From contig NZ_BJKP01000012.1 in the NCBI RefSeq assembly GCF_008974145.1, positions 1 through 64,000 of the forward strand: DNA of 64,000 nt, written 5' to 3'. Below, one piece after another: positions 53,654-61,632 of the stretch. The translations under genes and the position numbers were made by a program. Source of the DNA: Microcystis aeruginosa NIES-4325. Its GTDB lineage: Bacteria > Cyanobacteriota > Cyanobacteriia > Cyanobacteriales > Microcystaceae. The notes beneath the pieces are model-generated. The model was given only the letters and a program-made list of their open reading frames with translations, was not told the DNA's origin and did not search any database. Each line of letters begins with the position of its first letter. The first letter of the stretch is position 1.

Positions 53654-53675
53654 GAAAAATTCTCGGTTTTTAGCT

Positions 53676-54479
53676 ATGAAAATCGCCACATGGAATGTCA
53701 ACTCGATTCGCAGCCGACAAGAGCAGGTAATTAACTGGTTACAACTCAATCCCGTTGAGGTTTTGTGCTTGCAAGAAACCAAGGTAATCGATCGAGATTT
53801 TCCCAGAGAAGCTTTTGAATCTTTGGGTTATCATCTCTATATTTCTGGACAAAAAGCCTATAATGGTGTAGCGATTTTTAGCCAAAAACCCATGGACGAT
53901 ATCACTATGGGATTTAGTCCCATTATCGGTGAAAATGTAACGGGAGAACTAGACGAACAAAAACGGCTAATTACTGGAGTAATCGACGATATTAGGATTA
54001 TTAATCTCTATGTTCCTAATGGTTCTTCTCTAGAGAGTGACAAGTATATTTATAAGCTTAAATGGTTAGCAACTCTCAGGAAATATCTAGATAGAATAAT
54101 TAATTCTCAACCCCAAGAATTATGTATCTGTGGTGATTTTAATATTGCCTTAGAAGATAAAGATATTTATGATCCCAAAGGCAAAGAAAATCATATTATG
54201 TCTTCAGCTAAAGAAAGAGAAGCTTTAGAAAAAGTCTTAGAAATTGGTTTACAAGATGCCTTTAGAAAATTCACCTCAGCAGCGGGACATTATAGTTGGT
54301 GGGATTATCGCAGCGGTGGTTTTACTCGTAACCGAGGTTGGCGAATCGATCATCTTTATTTAACTCCTCAGCTATACGAAAAGGCCGTTAATTGTCTAAT
54401 CGATCGAGAACCCAGAAAACAAGAAAAACCCAGCGATCATACCCCTGTGATTCTGGAAATATCAAGCAAAAATAGCTAA
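53676..54479 (+). CDS. xth: Exodeoxyribonuclease III (AP endonuclease)
   Basis: The ATG at 53676 (MKIATWNVNSIRSRQEQVIN) is favoured since the longer frame overlaps cpcT; 267 residues. Catalytic pattern: WNVNSIR, LCLQETKV (metal Glu), INLYVPNG, ICGDFNIA and WRIDHLYLTP...PSDHTPV (Asp-His). Base-excision repair enzyme cutting 5' to AP sites. Confidence 0.93.
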   Translation: MKIATWNVNSIRSRQEQVINWLQLNPVEVLCLQETKVIDRDFPREAFESLGYHLYISGQKAYNGVAIFSQKPMDDITMGFSPIIGENVTGELDEQKRLITGVIDDIRIINLYVPNGSSLESDKYIYKLKWLATLRKYLDRIINSQPQELCICGDFNIALEDKDIYDPKGKENHIMSSAKEREALEKVLEIGLQDAFRKFTSAAGHYSWWDYRSGGFTRNRGWRIDHLYLTPQLYEKAVNCLIDREPRKQEKPSDHTPVILEISSKNS

Positions 54480-54613
54480 AGGATCAACCTAGACTTTGCA
54501 CAGCCAGAATTTTGCTCTCTTAGCTTCCCTAACTAGGGACTTTCACCTTGAGGATTTATTCAGTAACGAGAAAATGCTATGATTCGGGTTGAATTTACCA
54601 AGTTTATTAAATT

Positions 54614-55168
54614 ATGCGTTCTCCCCAATTAATTGTTCTATTGCTCGGTTTATCCCTTCTCCCCGGCATCTCTCCCCCTTTTGTCCATGCTAATCCCTCG
54701 ATAGTGCCAGTGAAACAATCGAGTAATCGCGATGGGGGACAAAAAATCAGTGAAGCGGAAATTAAAGCAATGATTCAAGACATTGAAACCGCTATTAAAG
54801 ATAAAAATATCGCCCTAATCCTCAAACACTATGCCCCGTTTATTTCCTCGCAATTGACCATTAAAACCGATGCTAGTACCGAAATTTTTGAGTTAGAAGG
54901 CATCACGGAACATAAAAGATTTTTAGAGGAATCCTACAAAAATATTAAAAGTATAGAGGTTCTTTCTGAGAATTGGGACGTGGATATTCTTGCTAATGAC
55001 GAGATGGCGATTATCACTCGCGAGCGGGTAGTCAATATTACCAACACCGAGGGTGATAACTATATAGTGGCATCGGCAGCAGTCGCTAAAGTCGCTCCCA
55101 TCGACGGCAAATTGAGGATCTTTTCCATTCAAGAAACCGCCGAAGTGGGACGCAGACCAAAAAAATAA
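54614..55168 (+). CDS. Secreted NTF2-like-fold protein
   Basis: 184 residues with signal peptide (MRSPQLIVLLLGLSLLPGIS, cleavage near VHA-NP). A cystatin/NTF2-like pattern follows (IKAMIQDIETAIKDKNIAL, ILKHYAPFISSQL, EITRERVVNI region). Probably periplasmic; ligand unknown. Its stop abuts the convergent gene at 55169 with no spacer. Confidence 0.6.
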   Translation: MRSPQLIVLLLGLSLLPGISPPFVHANPSIVPVKQSSNRDGGQKISEAEIKAMIQDIETAIKDKNIALILKHYAPFISSQLTIKTDASTEIFELEGITEHKRFLEESYKNIKSIEVLSENWDVDILANDEMAIITRERVVNITNTEGDNYIVASAAVAKVAPIDGKLRIFSIQETAEVGRRPKK

Positions 55169-55486
55169 TTAGTTTCTCTGGTTAGGACTAGACCAACCCG
55201 ACTCCCGCCGTCTTCGTCCCTCGATAAAACCGTCATCGTAGTCTCTGGAATTGCGCGGATTATCATAGCGGGCAAAGTTAAAACCGTCCTCTAGTCCGCG
55301 CTGAAATTCTTGTTCTGGTGGCACAAATCGATAACGTTGTCTATTATCCTGTACCACTCGATTGATTAACAAGGCCCCCGCTCCAATACCAACAGCCTCA
55401 CCAAAGGTTAAAGACTTAGCATAATCGATGTTAATTGTCAAGAAAGTTGTTGTTAAAATTAAGGCTTTTCCCCAATGTTTACCCAT
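55169..55486 (-). CDS. Small exported protein of unknown function
   Basis: The ATG at 55486 (MGKHWGKALILTTTFLTINI), GAAGGAGG RBS just upstream; 105 residues. N-terminal hydrophobic signal, a glycine-rich helix (GEAVGIGAGALLINRVV), and a basic/Asn/Arg-rich tail (RNSRDYDDGFIEGRRRRESG). No family recognised. The tail is similar in style to other envelope proteins. Confidence 0.6.
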   Translation of the reverse strand: MGKHWGKALILTTTFLTINIDYAKSLTFGEAVGIGAGALLINRVVQDNRQRYRFVPPEQEFQRGLEDGFNFARYDNPRNSRDYDDGFIEGRRRRESGWSSPNQRN

Positions 55487-55525
55487 AAAATCCTCCTTCA
55501 AAAAATCAGGTTGACAACGAAACCC

Positions 55526-55657
55526 CTACAGATAGAGAGTTTCTCATAAAATCGACCAATGACTCCCTAAAATGAAAACTTTGTACCTCATCTACAGATA
55601 GAGAGTTTCTCATAAAATCGACCACTGACTCCCTAAAATGAAAACTTTGTACCTCAT
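55526..55657. repeat. 66-bp tandem repeat, two copies
   Basis: 55526-55591 and 55592-55657 differ at one position (gaccaatgactcc versus gaccactgactcc). The unit contains ctacagatagagagtttctc and aaaatgaaaactttgtacct. A third, diverged relative lies at about 23797-23856. Between the small exported gene and crtR. Confidence 0.85.
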
Positions 55658-55674
55658 CATTACGATAAGTGAGA

Positions 55675-56565
55675 TCAAGAAGTTTTAGAAGAATGGGAGT
55701 GAAAGCGAATACCTAGGAAGACATCGTAGAGGAAACTCCAGAAATTCTTACCTTGCAGTAAACCTAAAGACTGTTCACACTCTTTTGCGTCTAAAAGCGG
55801 TTTAGTGGCATAGTATGCCGGTTGGTATTTGTACCAGGGAATCGAGGGCCAGAGATGATGCACGAGATGATAATTCTGCCCTAAAATCAGCAGATTTAAC
55901 AGGGGACTGGGGTAAACGCGGGCATTTTTCCAACGATCGCGCTCTTGGAAAGGACGATGGGGGAGATAATCAAAAAATAAACCGAGGGCAATTCCCACCA
56001 CTAAAGCGGGAACAAACCAAAAATTCATCACATAGCCAATAAAACCGTATTGACAGGCGACGATGACTATGGTAGCAACAAAAAGACGACTGAGGAACCA
56101 TTCCAGCAGTTCATATTTTCGCCAGAGTTGCCGCTTAAAAAAGAAGATTTCGTGATAAAAAAATCTGGCCGCAATCATCCACAACGGTCCACCAGTGGAG
56201 ACAAAATGATCCGGATCATTTTCGGGATCGTTAACGTGAGCATGGTGCTGTAGATGGACTCTTGTGAAGACGGGAAAGGCAAAACCGAGCATTAAAGCAC
56301 TGCCATGACCTAAAATAGCATTAAATACCCGATTGCTATGGGCAGAATTATGAGAGGCATCATGGATAACTGTCCCCGATAAATGTAAAGCGAGGACATT
56401 AGCACTAAAACAAATCCAGTCGGGCCAGGACCATAGCCAATAGCCACAGGTAGATAGGGTTATTAGGCTCAAGGCACTAAAAAACATGGTAACGTTTGGG
56501 TTGAAGCCCCCCGGTGCTTTTAAATACTCTTTGGGGACTGTCAGCAACATCTCGGCCGACTGCAT
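55675..56565 (-). CDS. crtR: Beta-carotene hydroxylase CrtR
   Basis: 296 residues, membrane di-iron hydroxylase: HDASHNSAH (H-x3-H), HLQHHAHVND (H-x2-HH), and NYHLVHHLWPSIPW (H-x3-HH). N-terminal EYLKAPGGFNPN is typical CrtR. It hydroxylates the beta-ionone rings of beta-carotene to zeaxanthin and of deoxymyxol precursors. Full length. Confidence 0.92.
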   Translation of the reverse strand: MQSAEMLLTVPKEYLKAPGGFNPNVTMFFSALSLITLSTCGYWLWSWPDWICFSANVLALHLSGTVIHDASHNSAHSNRVFNAILGHGSALMLGFAFPVFTRVHLQHHAHVNDPENDPDHFVSTGGPLWMIAARFFYHEIFFFKRQLWRKYELLEWFLSRLFVATIVIVACQYGFIGYVMNFWFVPALVVGIALGLFFDYLPHRPFQERDRWKNARVYPSPLLNLLILGQNYHLVHHLWPSIPWYKYQPAYYATKPLLDAKECEQSLGLLQGKNFWSFLYDVFLGIRFHSHSSKTS

Positions 56566-56728
56566 TATGGGTGTTGCTCCTTATTGTGTTCGCTTTACTG
56601 GCGTAAATTATCATACTACGGCTTTTTCATAAAGTTTTGTAACATTACCTTAATTAATCTAAAGTTATGAAGAAAGTAAGGATTTGTTATATGGTCTTCC
56701 CCCCTCAGTCCCCGAAGGAAAAGCGAGG

Positions 56729-57148
56729 CTACAAGAGAAAATCACGGGCGCTTAACGCCAGTTTCGCACTTAAACGATTAAAAAATTCGGCTAGAGACTC
56801 GGCTTGAGGGGGAGCGATCGCCTGTTTCCCCAGCATCACCGATTCTACCCTATCCCGATCACCGAAAATATCGATAAGACACTCCCTATCGATATCGAAT
56901 TCATGCAGTAAAGATTCTAACGTAGCGGTAGGATTTGTTCGGGCGATCGGATAATGTTTCCGCTCGTATTCTTCCACTAATAACACCAATAAATCAAATA
57001 ATAGTCCTTCGTCATTGCTTAACTCCCGTGACATCATCCCTTCAATTATGCTTAAAAATCGCTCGTATTCTTGCGAGTTATTAATCGGTTTCGGTTGATA
57101 CTGCAAGAGTAAATCACCATAGGTTAATGGATTAGAAGTAGGGATCAT
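56729..57148 (-). CDS. higA: HigA-type antitoxin
   Basis: 139 residues. The N-terminal helical part (YERFLSIIEGMMSRELSNDE) is followed by an HTH of cyanobacterial HigA antitoxins (ATLESLLHEFDIDRECLIDI, FNRLSAKLALSARDFLL). It neutralises HigB and autoregulates. The start overlaps the end of higB by 17 bp, with the toxin gene first as usual for higBA. Confidence 0.82.
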   Translation of the reverse strand: MIPTSNPLTYGDLLLQYQPKPINNSQEYERFLSIIEGMMSRELSNDEGLLFDLLVLLVEEYERKHYPIARTNPTATLESLLHEFDIDRECLIDIFGDRDRVESVMLGKQAIAPPQAESLAEFFNRLSAKLALSARDFLL

Positions 57149-57431
57149 TTTTCCAGTTCTCCTTATTGTATTCAGCGTGACTTAGAATATATTTAACGAA
57201 AATGGTTTGACGAGAATAATTGATGTCAGCGATTAAACGGTATTTGTTTCCCTTGATATTAAAAACTGTAAAATTTCCCACCGCCTCCGCTTTCGGGTAG
57301 CGACCTTGAACCTCTACTAAATTTTTCCAGTTAGCCTTACTAGCGAAGTTATACCAATCGCTAAGAGCGTCTTCCGCGTCCGAGTGGCGTTGCCAAAACT
57401 CTCGTAATTTGACTTTACTGATCACGCGCAT
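57132..57431 (-). CDS. higB: HigB-type mRNA interferase toxin
   Basis: 99 residues: MRVISKVKLREFWQRHSDAE, SKANWKNLVEVQGRYPKAEA, RLIADINYSRQTIFVKYILS and HAEYNKENW match the HigB/RelE-like family. Catalytic residues are expected among the late Arg/Tyr/His. Upstream of and overlapping higA. Confidence 0.86.
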   Translation of the reverse strand: MRVISKVKLREFWQRHSDAEDALSDWYNFASKANWKNLVEVQGRYPKAEAVGNFTVFNIKGNKYRLIADINYSRQTIFVKYILSHAEYNKENWKNDPYF

Positions 57432-57691
57432 CGATCGCTAGTTTTATTGTTCTCTTTAACCCAGATAAACATTGATCACTCTAATAATTATAGTATATGT
57501 CAATTTGACCGATCGCCTCCCGCACCCCAGAAAAGCGCACCCCTTCGCGCATCTCTGGGAGATCGCCCTCAATCCCCAATCGAGTAATCAATAGCTAGAT
57601 AAAGCATAAGAAATATAAATAACAAAAACCTTGACAAAATGGGCGGGGGTGGGTCTTGAACAAAGACTTGATAGCTCACTTACCTAAAATG

Positions 57692-57735
57692 TCGGCTTGA
57701 AGGCTCTCGGTTTTACCGATGAGATGAAAAGCCGA
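57692..57735. other. IS200/IS605 left-end hairpin
   Basis: TCGGCTT (57692) pairs with AAGCCGA (57729), with inner CTCGGT/ACCGATGAG pairing. It lies just outside the tnpA 3' end where the LE hairpin recognised by Y1 transposases is expected. The exact element end and target tetranucleotide are not certain; TTGAC at 57631 and TTGAT at 57668 are candidates. Confidence 0.55.
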
Positions 57736-57759
57736 CCAATATAGAACAGCGAAGCACGA

Positions 57760-58179
57760 TTAAAAATCAGGACTGTCTTGATTTTCGACATATTTTTTGA
57801 GTTGGTCTATTGTGACACCGCCACAACTAGCCACAAAATAAGCCCCCGTCCACAAAACTCGCTTGTCTTGACCATATATCTTTTTTAAGTGGTCAGGGTA
57901 GTTGTCCCACAATAGCTTACAAGAGATTGACTTCAGGTTGGCTATTAACCCGCTTAACAGCTTGTGGGGTGGGTAAGTAAGAAGAATGTGTACATGGTCT
58001 GATTCTCCGTTAATCTCGACTACTTCCGCATCCCATTTAGCGGCAATAGAGTTAAAAGCTACCTTCAAAAACTCCAAATGCTCCTTTTGAAACACCTTCC
58101 TACGATATTTTGTCACGAGGACTATATGTACAGTGAGATTAAAGGTAGCCCTACGAGTCTTAAAATAATTAACTTTCAT
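57760..58179 (-). CDS. tnpA: IS200/IS605-family Y1 transposase TnpA
   Basis: 139 residues: HIVLVTKYRRKVFQKEHLEF, SDHVHILLTYPP (HUH pair His-x-His) and the catalytic Tyr in LKKYVENQD near the C-terminus. Complete; catalyses single-strand excision/insertion. Divergent from tnpB with a 64-bp gap. Confidence 0.92.
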   Translation of the reverse strand: MKVNYFKTRRATFNLTVHIVLVTKYRRKVFQKEHLEFLKVAFNSIAAKWDAEVVEINGESDHVHILLTYPPHKLLSGLIANLKSISCKLLWDNYPDHLKKIYGQDKRVLWTGAYFVASCGGVTIDQLKKYVENQDSPDF

Positions 58180-58183
58180 GCCC

Positions 58184-58213
58184 TTGACACTTTGTACGGT
58201 GGATTGCTATAAT
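58184..58213 (+). promoter_or_regulatory. Promoter of tnpB
   Basis: TTGACA (58184-58189), 18-bp spacer, TATAAT (58208-58213), 31 bp before the tnpB ATG. Confidence 0.7.
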
Positions 58214-58243
58214 CATAGCGTAGCACATTGAGAGGTCGAGTCA

Positions 58244-59473
58244 ATGCGAGTCATAGAGTTTAAGTTAAAGACCAATTCTCACCAAGAAATAGCCATTCAA
58301 GAAGCTATCAGGGTGGGACAGTTCATCAGGAATAAGTGTTTAAGATTTTGGATGGACTCTACCAAAGAAGACAAAGTAAACTATGCTACTTTGTGCCGAT
58401 TAGTCACAGATTTAACACAAAATCCTGAGTTCCCTTTTGTGGGTAAACTTAACTCTATGGCTCGTCAGGCGAGTGTTGAAAGAGCTTGGTTTTCTATATC
58501 CCGTTTCTACAACAATTGTAAAAAGCGCACCGCCCGCGCCGAATCGAATTCGGCGAGCGGACGGAGCAAGAAGGGTTTGGCGAAAAAAGGCTATCCTAAA
58601 TTCAAAAAGTTCTCAAGGTCTGTAGAGTACAAATCTTCTGGTTGGAAATTAACGGAAGATAAAAAGTTTATTCACATCACGGATAAAACAGGGATTGGGA
58701 AGCTAAAACTCATCGGGACTTTTAACCGTCAACTCTTAGACAAAACCACAATCAAAAGAGTCAGGCTTATTAAAAAGGCAGACGGCTTTTATTGTCAATT
58801 TGTTTTAGACATTGAGAGAGTGGAACCGCTTGACTCTACAGGAAAAGAAGTAGGGATTGATTTAGGTTTAAACCATTTCTTGACTGACTCTAATGGGGAT
58901 AAAATTGATAACCCACGGTTTCTTCGTAAGTCTGAAAAAAGACTAAAAAAGGCTCAACGTAAACTCTCAAAAAAGAAAAAGGGAAGCCAAAAAAGGTTAA
59001 AGCAGAAATCTAGAGTAGCCCGCCTTCATTTAAAAGTTTCTAGACAACGTAAAGATTTTGCCGTTAAGACAGCAAAAGCGTTGATCCAATCTAACGATTT
59101 GGTAGTCTACGAGGACTTGAAGGTTTCTAATATGGTGAAAAACCGAAAACTTGCTAAATCAATTCAAGATGCGAGTTGGTCAATGTTCACCAATTGGTTA
59201 GACTATTTTGGAAAAATTCACGGGAAGTTTGTCATAGCGGTAAACCCCCAATACACTAGCCAACAATGCTCTGATTGTGGCAATATCGTCAAGAAAACAT
59301 TATCGATAAGGACACATATTTGTTCTTGTGGTTGCGTTTTAGACCGGGATGAAAACGCCGCTATAAACATACTTCATAAAGCAAATACTGTCGGGCGGAC
59401 AGAAATTCAAGCCCTCGGACAGACTACCCACTGTCTAACAGGTGAAAGCTTGTTAGATAAGGTAACTGGTTGA
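58244..59473 (+). CDS. tnpB: RNA-guided nuclease TnpB of the IS605 element
   Basis: 409 residues: N-terminal domain (MRVIEFKLKTNSHQE), RuvC-I GIDLGLN (Asp206), RuvC-II LVVYEDLKV (Glu290), zinc ribbon (Cys342, Cys345, Cys360, Cys364) and RuvC-III DRDENAA (367-373). In this family TnpB binds an omega RNA from its own 3' end and cuts DNA next to a TAM. Residues about 96-107 (RTARAESNSASG) come from a GC-rich palindrome at 58530-58564. Confidence 0.9.
   Translation: MRVIEFKLKTNSHQEIAIQEAIRVGQFIRNKCLRFWMDSTKEDKVNYATLCRLVTDLTQNPEFPFVGKLNSMARQASVERAWFSISRFYNNCKKRTARAESNSASGRSKKGLAKKGYPKFKKFSRSVEYKSSGWKLTEDKKFIHITDKTGIGKLKLIGTFNRQLLDKTTIKRVRLIKKADGFYCQFVLDIERVEPLDSTGKEVGIDLGLNHFLTDSNGDKIDNPRFLRKSEKRLKKAQRKLSKKKKGSQKRLKQKSRVARLHLKVSRQRKDFAVKTAKALIQSNDLVVYEDLKVSNMVKNRKLAKSIQDASWSMFTNWLDYFGKIHGKFVIAVNPQYTSQQCSDCGNIVKKTLSIRTHICSCGCVLDRDENAAINILHKANTVGRTEIQALGQTTHCLTGESLLDKVTG
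58530..58564. repeat. GC-rich imperfect palindrome inside tnpB
   Basis: CCGCCCGC-GCCGAAT-CGA-ATTCGGC-GAGCGGACGG forms a 35-bp imperfect palindrome (perfect 8-bp core CGCCGAAT/ATTCGGCG). Its GC content is far above the flanking AT-rich tnpB. The frame is kept. Confidence 0.75.
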
Positions 59474-59480
59474 ACAGGGA

Positions 59481-59510
59481 ATCCCTCGCTTTTAGCGATG
59501 GGAGCGTCAA
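59481..59510 (+). other. IS605 right end hairpin / omega RNA scaffold end
   Basis: CCCTCGC-ttttta-GCGATGGG followed by agcgtcaa (ends ~59510) has the typical shape of cyanobacterial IS605 right ends. It lies 8 bp after the tnpB stop. The omega RNA would span the tnpB 3' end to here, with guide sequence starting near 59511 (aaaaaccgttttttaacttc). The exact end is inferred. Confidence 0.55.
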
Positions 59511-59563
59511 AAAAACCGTTTTTTAACTTCTTGCCAAGAAAGGATTATTCTCGTGGATAAGAT

Positions 59564-60589
59564 TTATTCAGCCAGCCCTAATTGGTTTAATAATTCTTGT
59601 GTTACCACATCGGGATGCTGCGCTTCCATGATCGCCCGGACTACAGCTACCCGTTGCGCTCCTGCCGTTAAAACCTCTTTAATGTTATTACTATCAATAC
59701 CACCGATCGCAAACCAGGGTAAAGGGCAATTTTCCCGCGCATAACGGACGTATTCCAATCCTGCCGGGGTTTTCCCTGCTTTGGTGGGGGTGGCATAAAC
59801 CGGACCGACTCCCACATAATCGGCCTTTTCTTGGATTGCTTTGGCCATCTCTTGGGGATTAGTGGTGGACCGACCGATAATTGCCCCAGGGCCGAGAAAT
59901 TGCCGCGCTAGGGAAATCGGTACATCCTGTTGACCGAGATGAACACCATCGGCATGAATGGCCTTAGCAATATCGACGCGATCGTTCATAATAAATAAAG
60001 CATCGTAACGGTGGCATAACTCACACAGTTTAGCCGCCTCTTCTAAACGAATCGTATCAGCGGCGGTTTTATGGCGGTACTGCACCAATTTTAACCCCCC
60101 TTTTAGAGCTAATTCAACGATTTCTAACAGATTTTCGGCGGGAGAAGTGACTAGATAGAGGGGAGATGCTTGCAGTTTTTCTAGGGGTGGAGAGATTAAT
60201 AGTTTACTCTCTAGCTGATAAACCCGATAGCGCAGCTGTTTACAGGCTATGCCTAGCTCTAGATCATAAAGTTTACCGTATTCTTCTAAAACCCGAAAAG
60301 CCTCCTGTACGCGGGCGAGATTGGCCTGCAGCAGTCCCTCGATAGTCTCCCGGATTTCCTCCCTGGGATGGCTTAAATCCCTGCCGATATCCCCGGCCGT
60401 GTCTCGATGTCGTTTCAGATCGATCGAGTGCCAACTAGCCAACTGATGGCGCATTTCTTTACATTCTTGGGCTAAATCCGGATTATCTAAGCCAAAACGA
60501 CACCATTCTTCGATAATTCGCAGTCCTTCTCTGGCCCGGTCAAGGTTAGCATCAAGAATCCGTTTAATCGCCGTAGTTTCTAGTTTCAT
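59564..60589 (-). CDS. thiE: Thiamine-phosphate synthase with N-terminal extension
   Basis: 341 residues. The first ~140 form the helical cyanobacterial N-domain (LDANLDRAREGLRIIEEWCR). A TIM-barrel ThiE follows: LYLVTSPAENLLEIVELALK, LVQYRHKTA, FIMNDRVDIAKAIHADGVHL, GQQDVPI, IIGRSTTNPQEM, YVGVGPVYATPTKAG and PWFAIGGI. Joins HMP-PP and thiazole-P to thiamine-P. Full length; upstream spacer shows no TPP-riboswitch motif. Confidence 0.93.
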   Translation of the reverse strand: MKLETTAIKRILDANLDRAREGLRIIEEWCRFGLDNPDLAQECKEMRHQLASWHSIDLKRHRDTAGDIGRDLSHPREEIRETIEGLLQANLARVQEAFRVLEEYGKLYDLELGIACKQLRYRVYQLESKLLISPPLEKLQASPLYLVTSPAENLLEIVELALKGGLKLVQYRHKTAADTIRLEEAAKLCELCHRYDALFIMNDRVDIAKAIHADGVHLGQQDVPISLARQFLGPGAIIGRSTTNPQEMAKAIQEKADYVGVGPVYATPTKAGKTPAGLEYVRYARENCPLPWFAIGGIDSNNIKEVLTAGAQRVAVVRAIMEAQHPDVVTQELLNQLGLAE

Positions 60590-60725
60590 TTGCCGTCAAT
60601 GTGGAGTTATTATAGCCATTAGCTGTCAGCTAAAATATTACTATTCTTGGCCTGTGTTCGGGGAATAGTAGGGGCAGCACCAGACAACCAAAAAGAGGGA
60701 TGAGAAACCCAAGTTTTCGGTAATT

Positions 60726-61337
60726 TTAACCCACAGGGACATTCTTAAGCGCCGCTAGGTATTCCAGTAATTGCCGATGATCTGGGTGATGTAGCGGGTA
60801 GAGACGATTGTAACAGATGGTGACGAGGGCTTGCAGATCCTCCATTAAATCCTCAGCTGCAATGGATTCATGGGATTGATTGAGGAGAATGACTTGGATT
60901 TTAAAGAAACCGCACAAACCCCAAATAAAATCATGACAAAAGCGGCCAACACTTTCCTGATGGGTTAAAACTAGACATTCCAACCCACCGTTACAAATCA
61001 TCTCCACTACACGCATAAGATTAGGATGATTGTGGCTGACTCCGTTGCCGATATCGGTGAGAATTTCAAAGGGTTGACCCTGCTGACTACAAAATTCTTC
61101 TAACGCTTTTATCTGGGTTTCTAATTGTGGTTTTTGTTCAGGTCGATTAACACGAGCATAGCCAATAATGGAGCGGGTTGCTTGGACAGATTGTAAGATG
61201 TCTTGCCGTCGATAGCGGCGATGACCGCCGGGGGTACGAATTGAGGTAATTTTACCCTGTTGTTCCCAGCGTCGGAGAGTTTTAATGCTAACTCCCAGCA
61301 AATCCGAGGCTTCTCGAATAGTGATTAGGTTATCCAT
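60726..61337 (-). CDS. IS607-like MerR-HTH/serine recombinase homologue lacking the catalytic serine
   Basis: 203 residues. N-terminal MerR-type HTH (TIREASDLLGVSIKTLRRWE, ITSIRTPGGHRRY), then a resolvase-like domain IIGYARVNRPEQKPQLETQ. IS607 transposases have Ser after ARV; here it is Asn. The later D-R-x-x-R-F motif is HQESVGRF. The protein is therefore probably not a recombinase and may work as a DNA-binding regulator. No tnpB is adjacent. Its 5' part and upstream region recur in decayed form at 61421-61536. Confidence 0.75.
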   Translation of the reverse strand: MDNLITIREASDLLGVSIKTLRRWEQQGKITSIRTPGGHRRYRRQDILQSVQATRSIIGYARVNRPEQKPQLETQIKALEEFCSQQGQPFEILTDIGNGVSHNHPNLMRVVEMICNGGLECLVLTHQESVGRFCHDFIWGLCGFFKIQVILLNQSHESIAAEDLMEDLQALVTICYNRLYPLHHPDHRQLLEYLAALKNVPVG

Positions 61338-61420
61338 AGATATAACTCGGTTTTAAATTAAGAAAATTTATTTGGTTAGAATTGTCCAACTTTGGATAGG
61401 TATTTGTTCACTTTCAACCC

Positions 61421-61536
61421 ATGACCACCGGGGGTACGAATTGAGGTAATTTTACCCTGTTTTTGCAAAGGCTGGAGAGTTCTAATGCTAACCCCAAACC
61501 AATCCGAAGCTTTTCCAGGAGTAATTAATTATACAT
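61421..61536 (-). pseudogene. Partial tandem copy of the IS607-like gene 5' end
   Basis: Minus-strand frame ITPGKASDWFGVSIRTLQPL, QKQGKITSIRTPGGH matches the intact gene N-terminus (ITIREASDLLGVSIKTLRRW). It stops there; the start region is split from its upstream region by the MITE at 61536-61632. The flanks on both copies (ggttttaaattaagaaaatt, agaattgtccaactttggat) are also alike. Confidence 0.75.
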
Positions 61537-61632
61537 ATAGCGGTGTGCAGTCGTATGAGGTACAGTGTCACGAGCTATAAACCATGCTAGGCAAAGCTTG
61601 GTTTGTATCTCACTCAAGCGCTTACCGCTATA
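61536..61632. mobile_element. ~97-bp MITE (TATAGCGGT ends)
   Basis: Ends TATAGCGGTGTGCAGTCGTA and TACCGCTATA in reverse, with gtatgaggtaca / tgtatctcac inner arms, TA-type termini. Related in ends to the 117-bp family but different inside. Inserted between the relic's start and its upstream region. Confidence 0.65.

Noticed and set aside
53613-53675. Upstream extension of xth
   Set aside because: It overlaps cpcT and lacks the conserved MKIATWN start, which lies at 53676.
57432-57691. Possible tRNA or small RNA upstream of higB
   Set aside because: No cloverleaf or T-loop motif was seen; only the IS edge and higB promoter region.
59474-59563. RE hairpin considered as the transcription terminator of thiE
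   Set aside because: Its position 8 bp after tnpB and agcgtcaa end fit an IS605 right end better; no T-run on the thiE strand.
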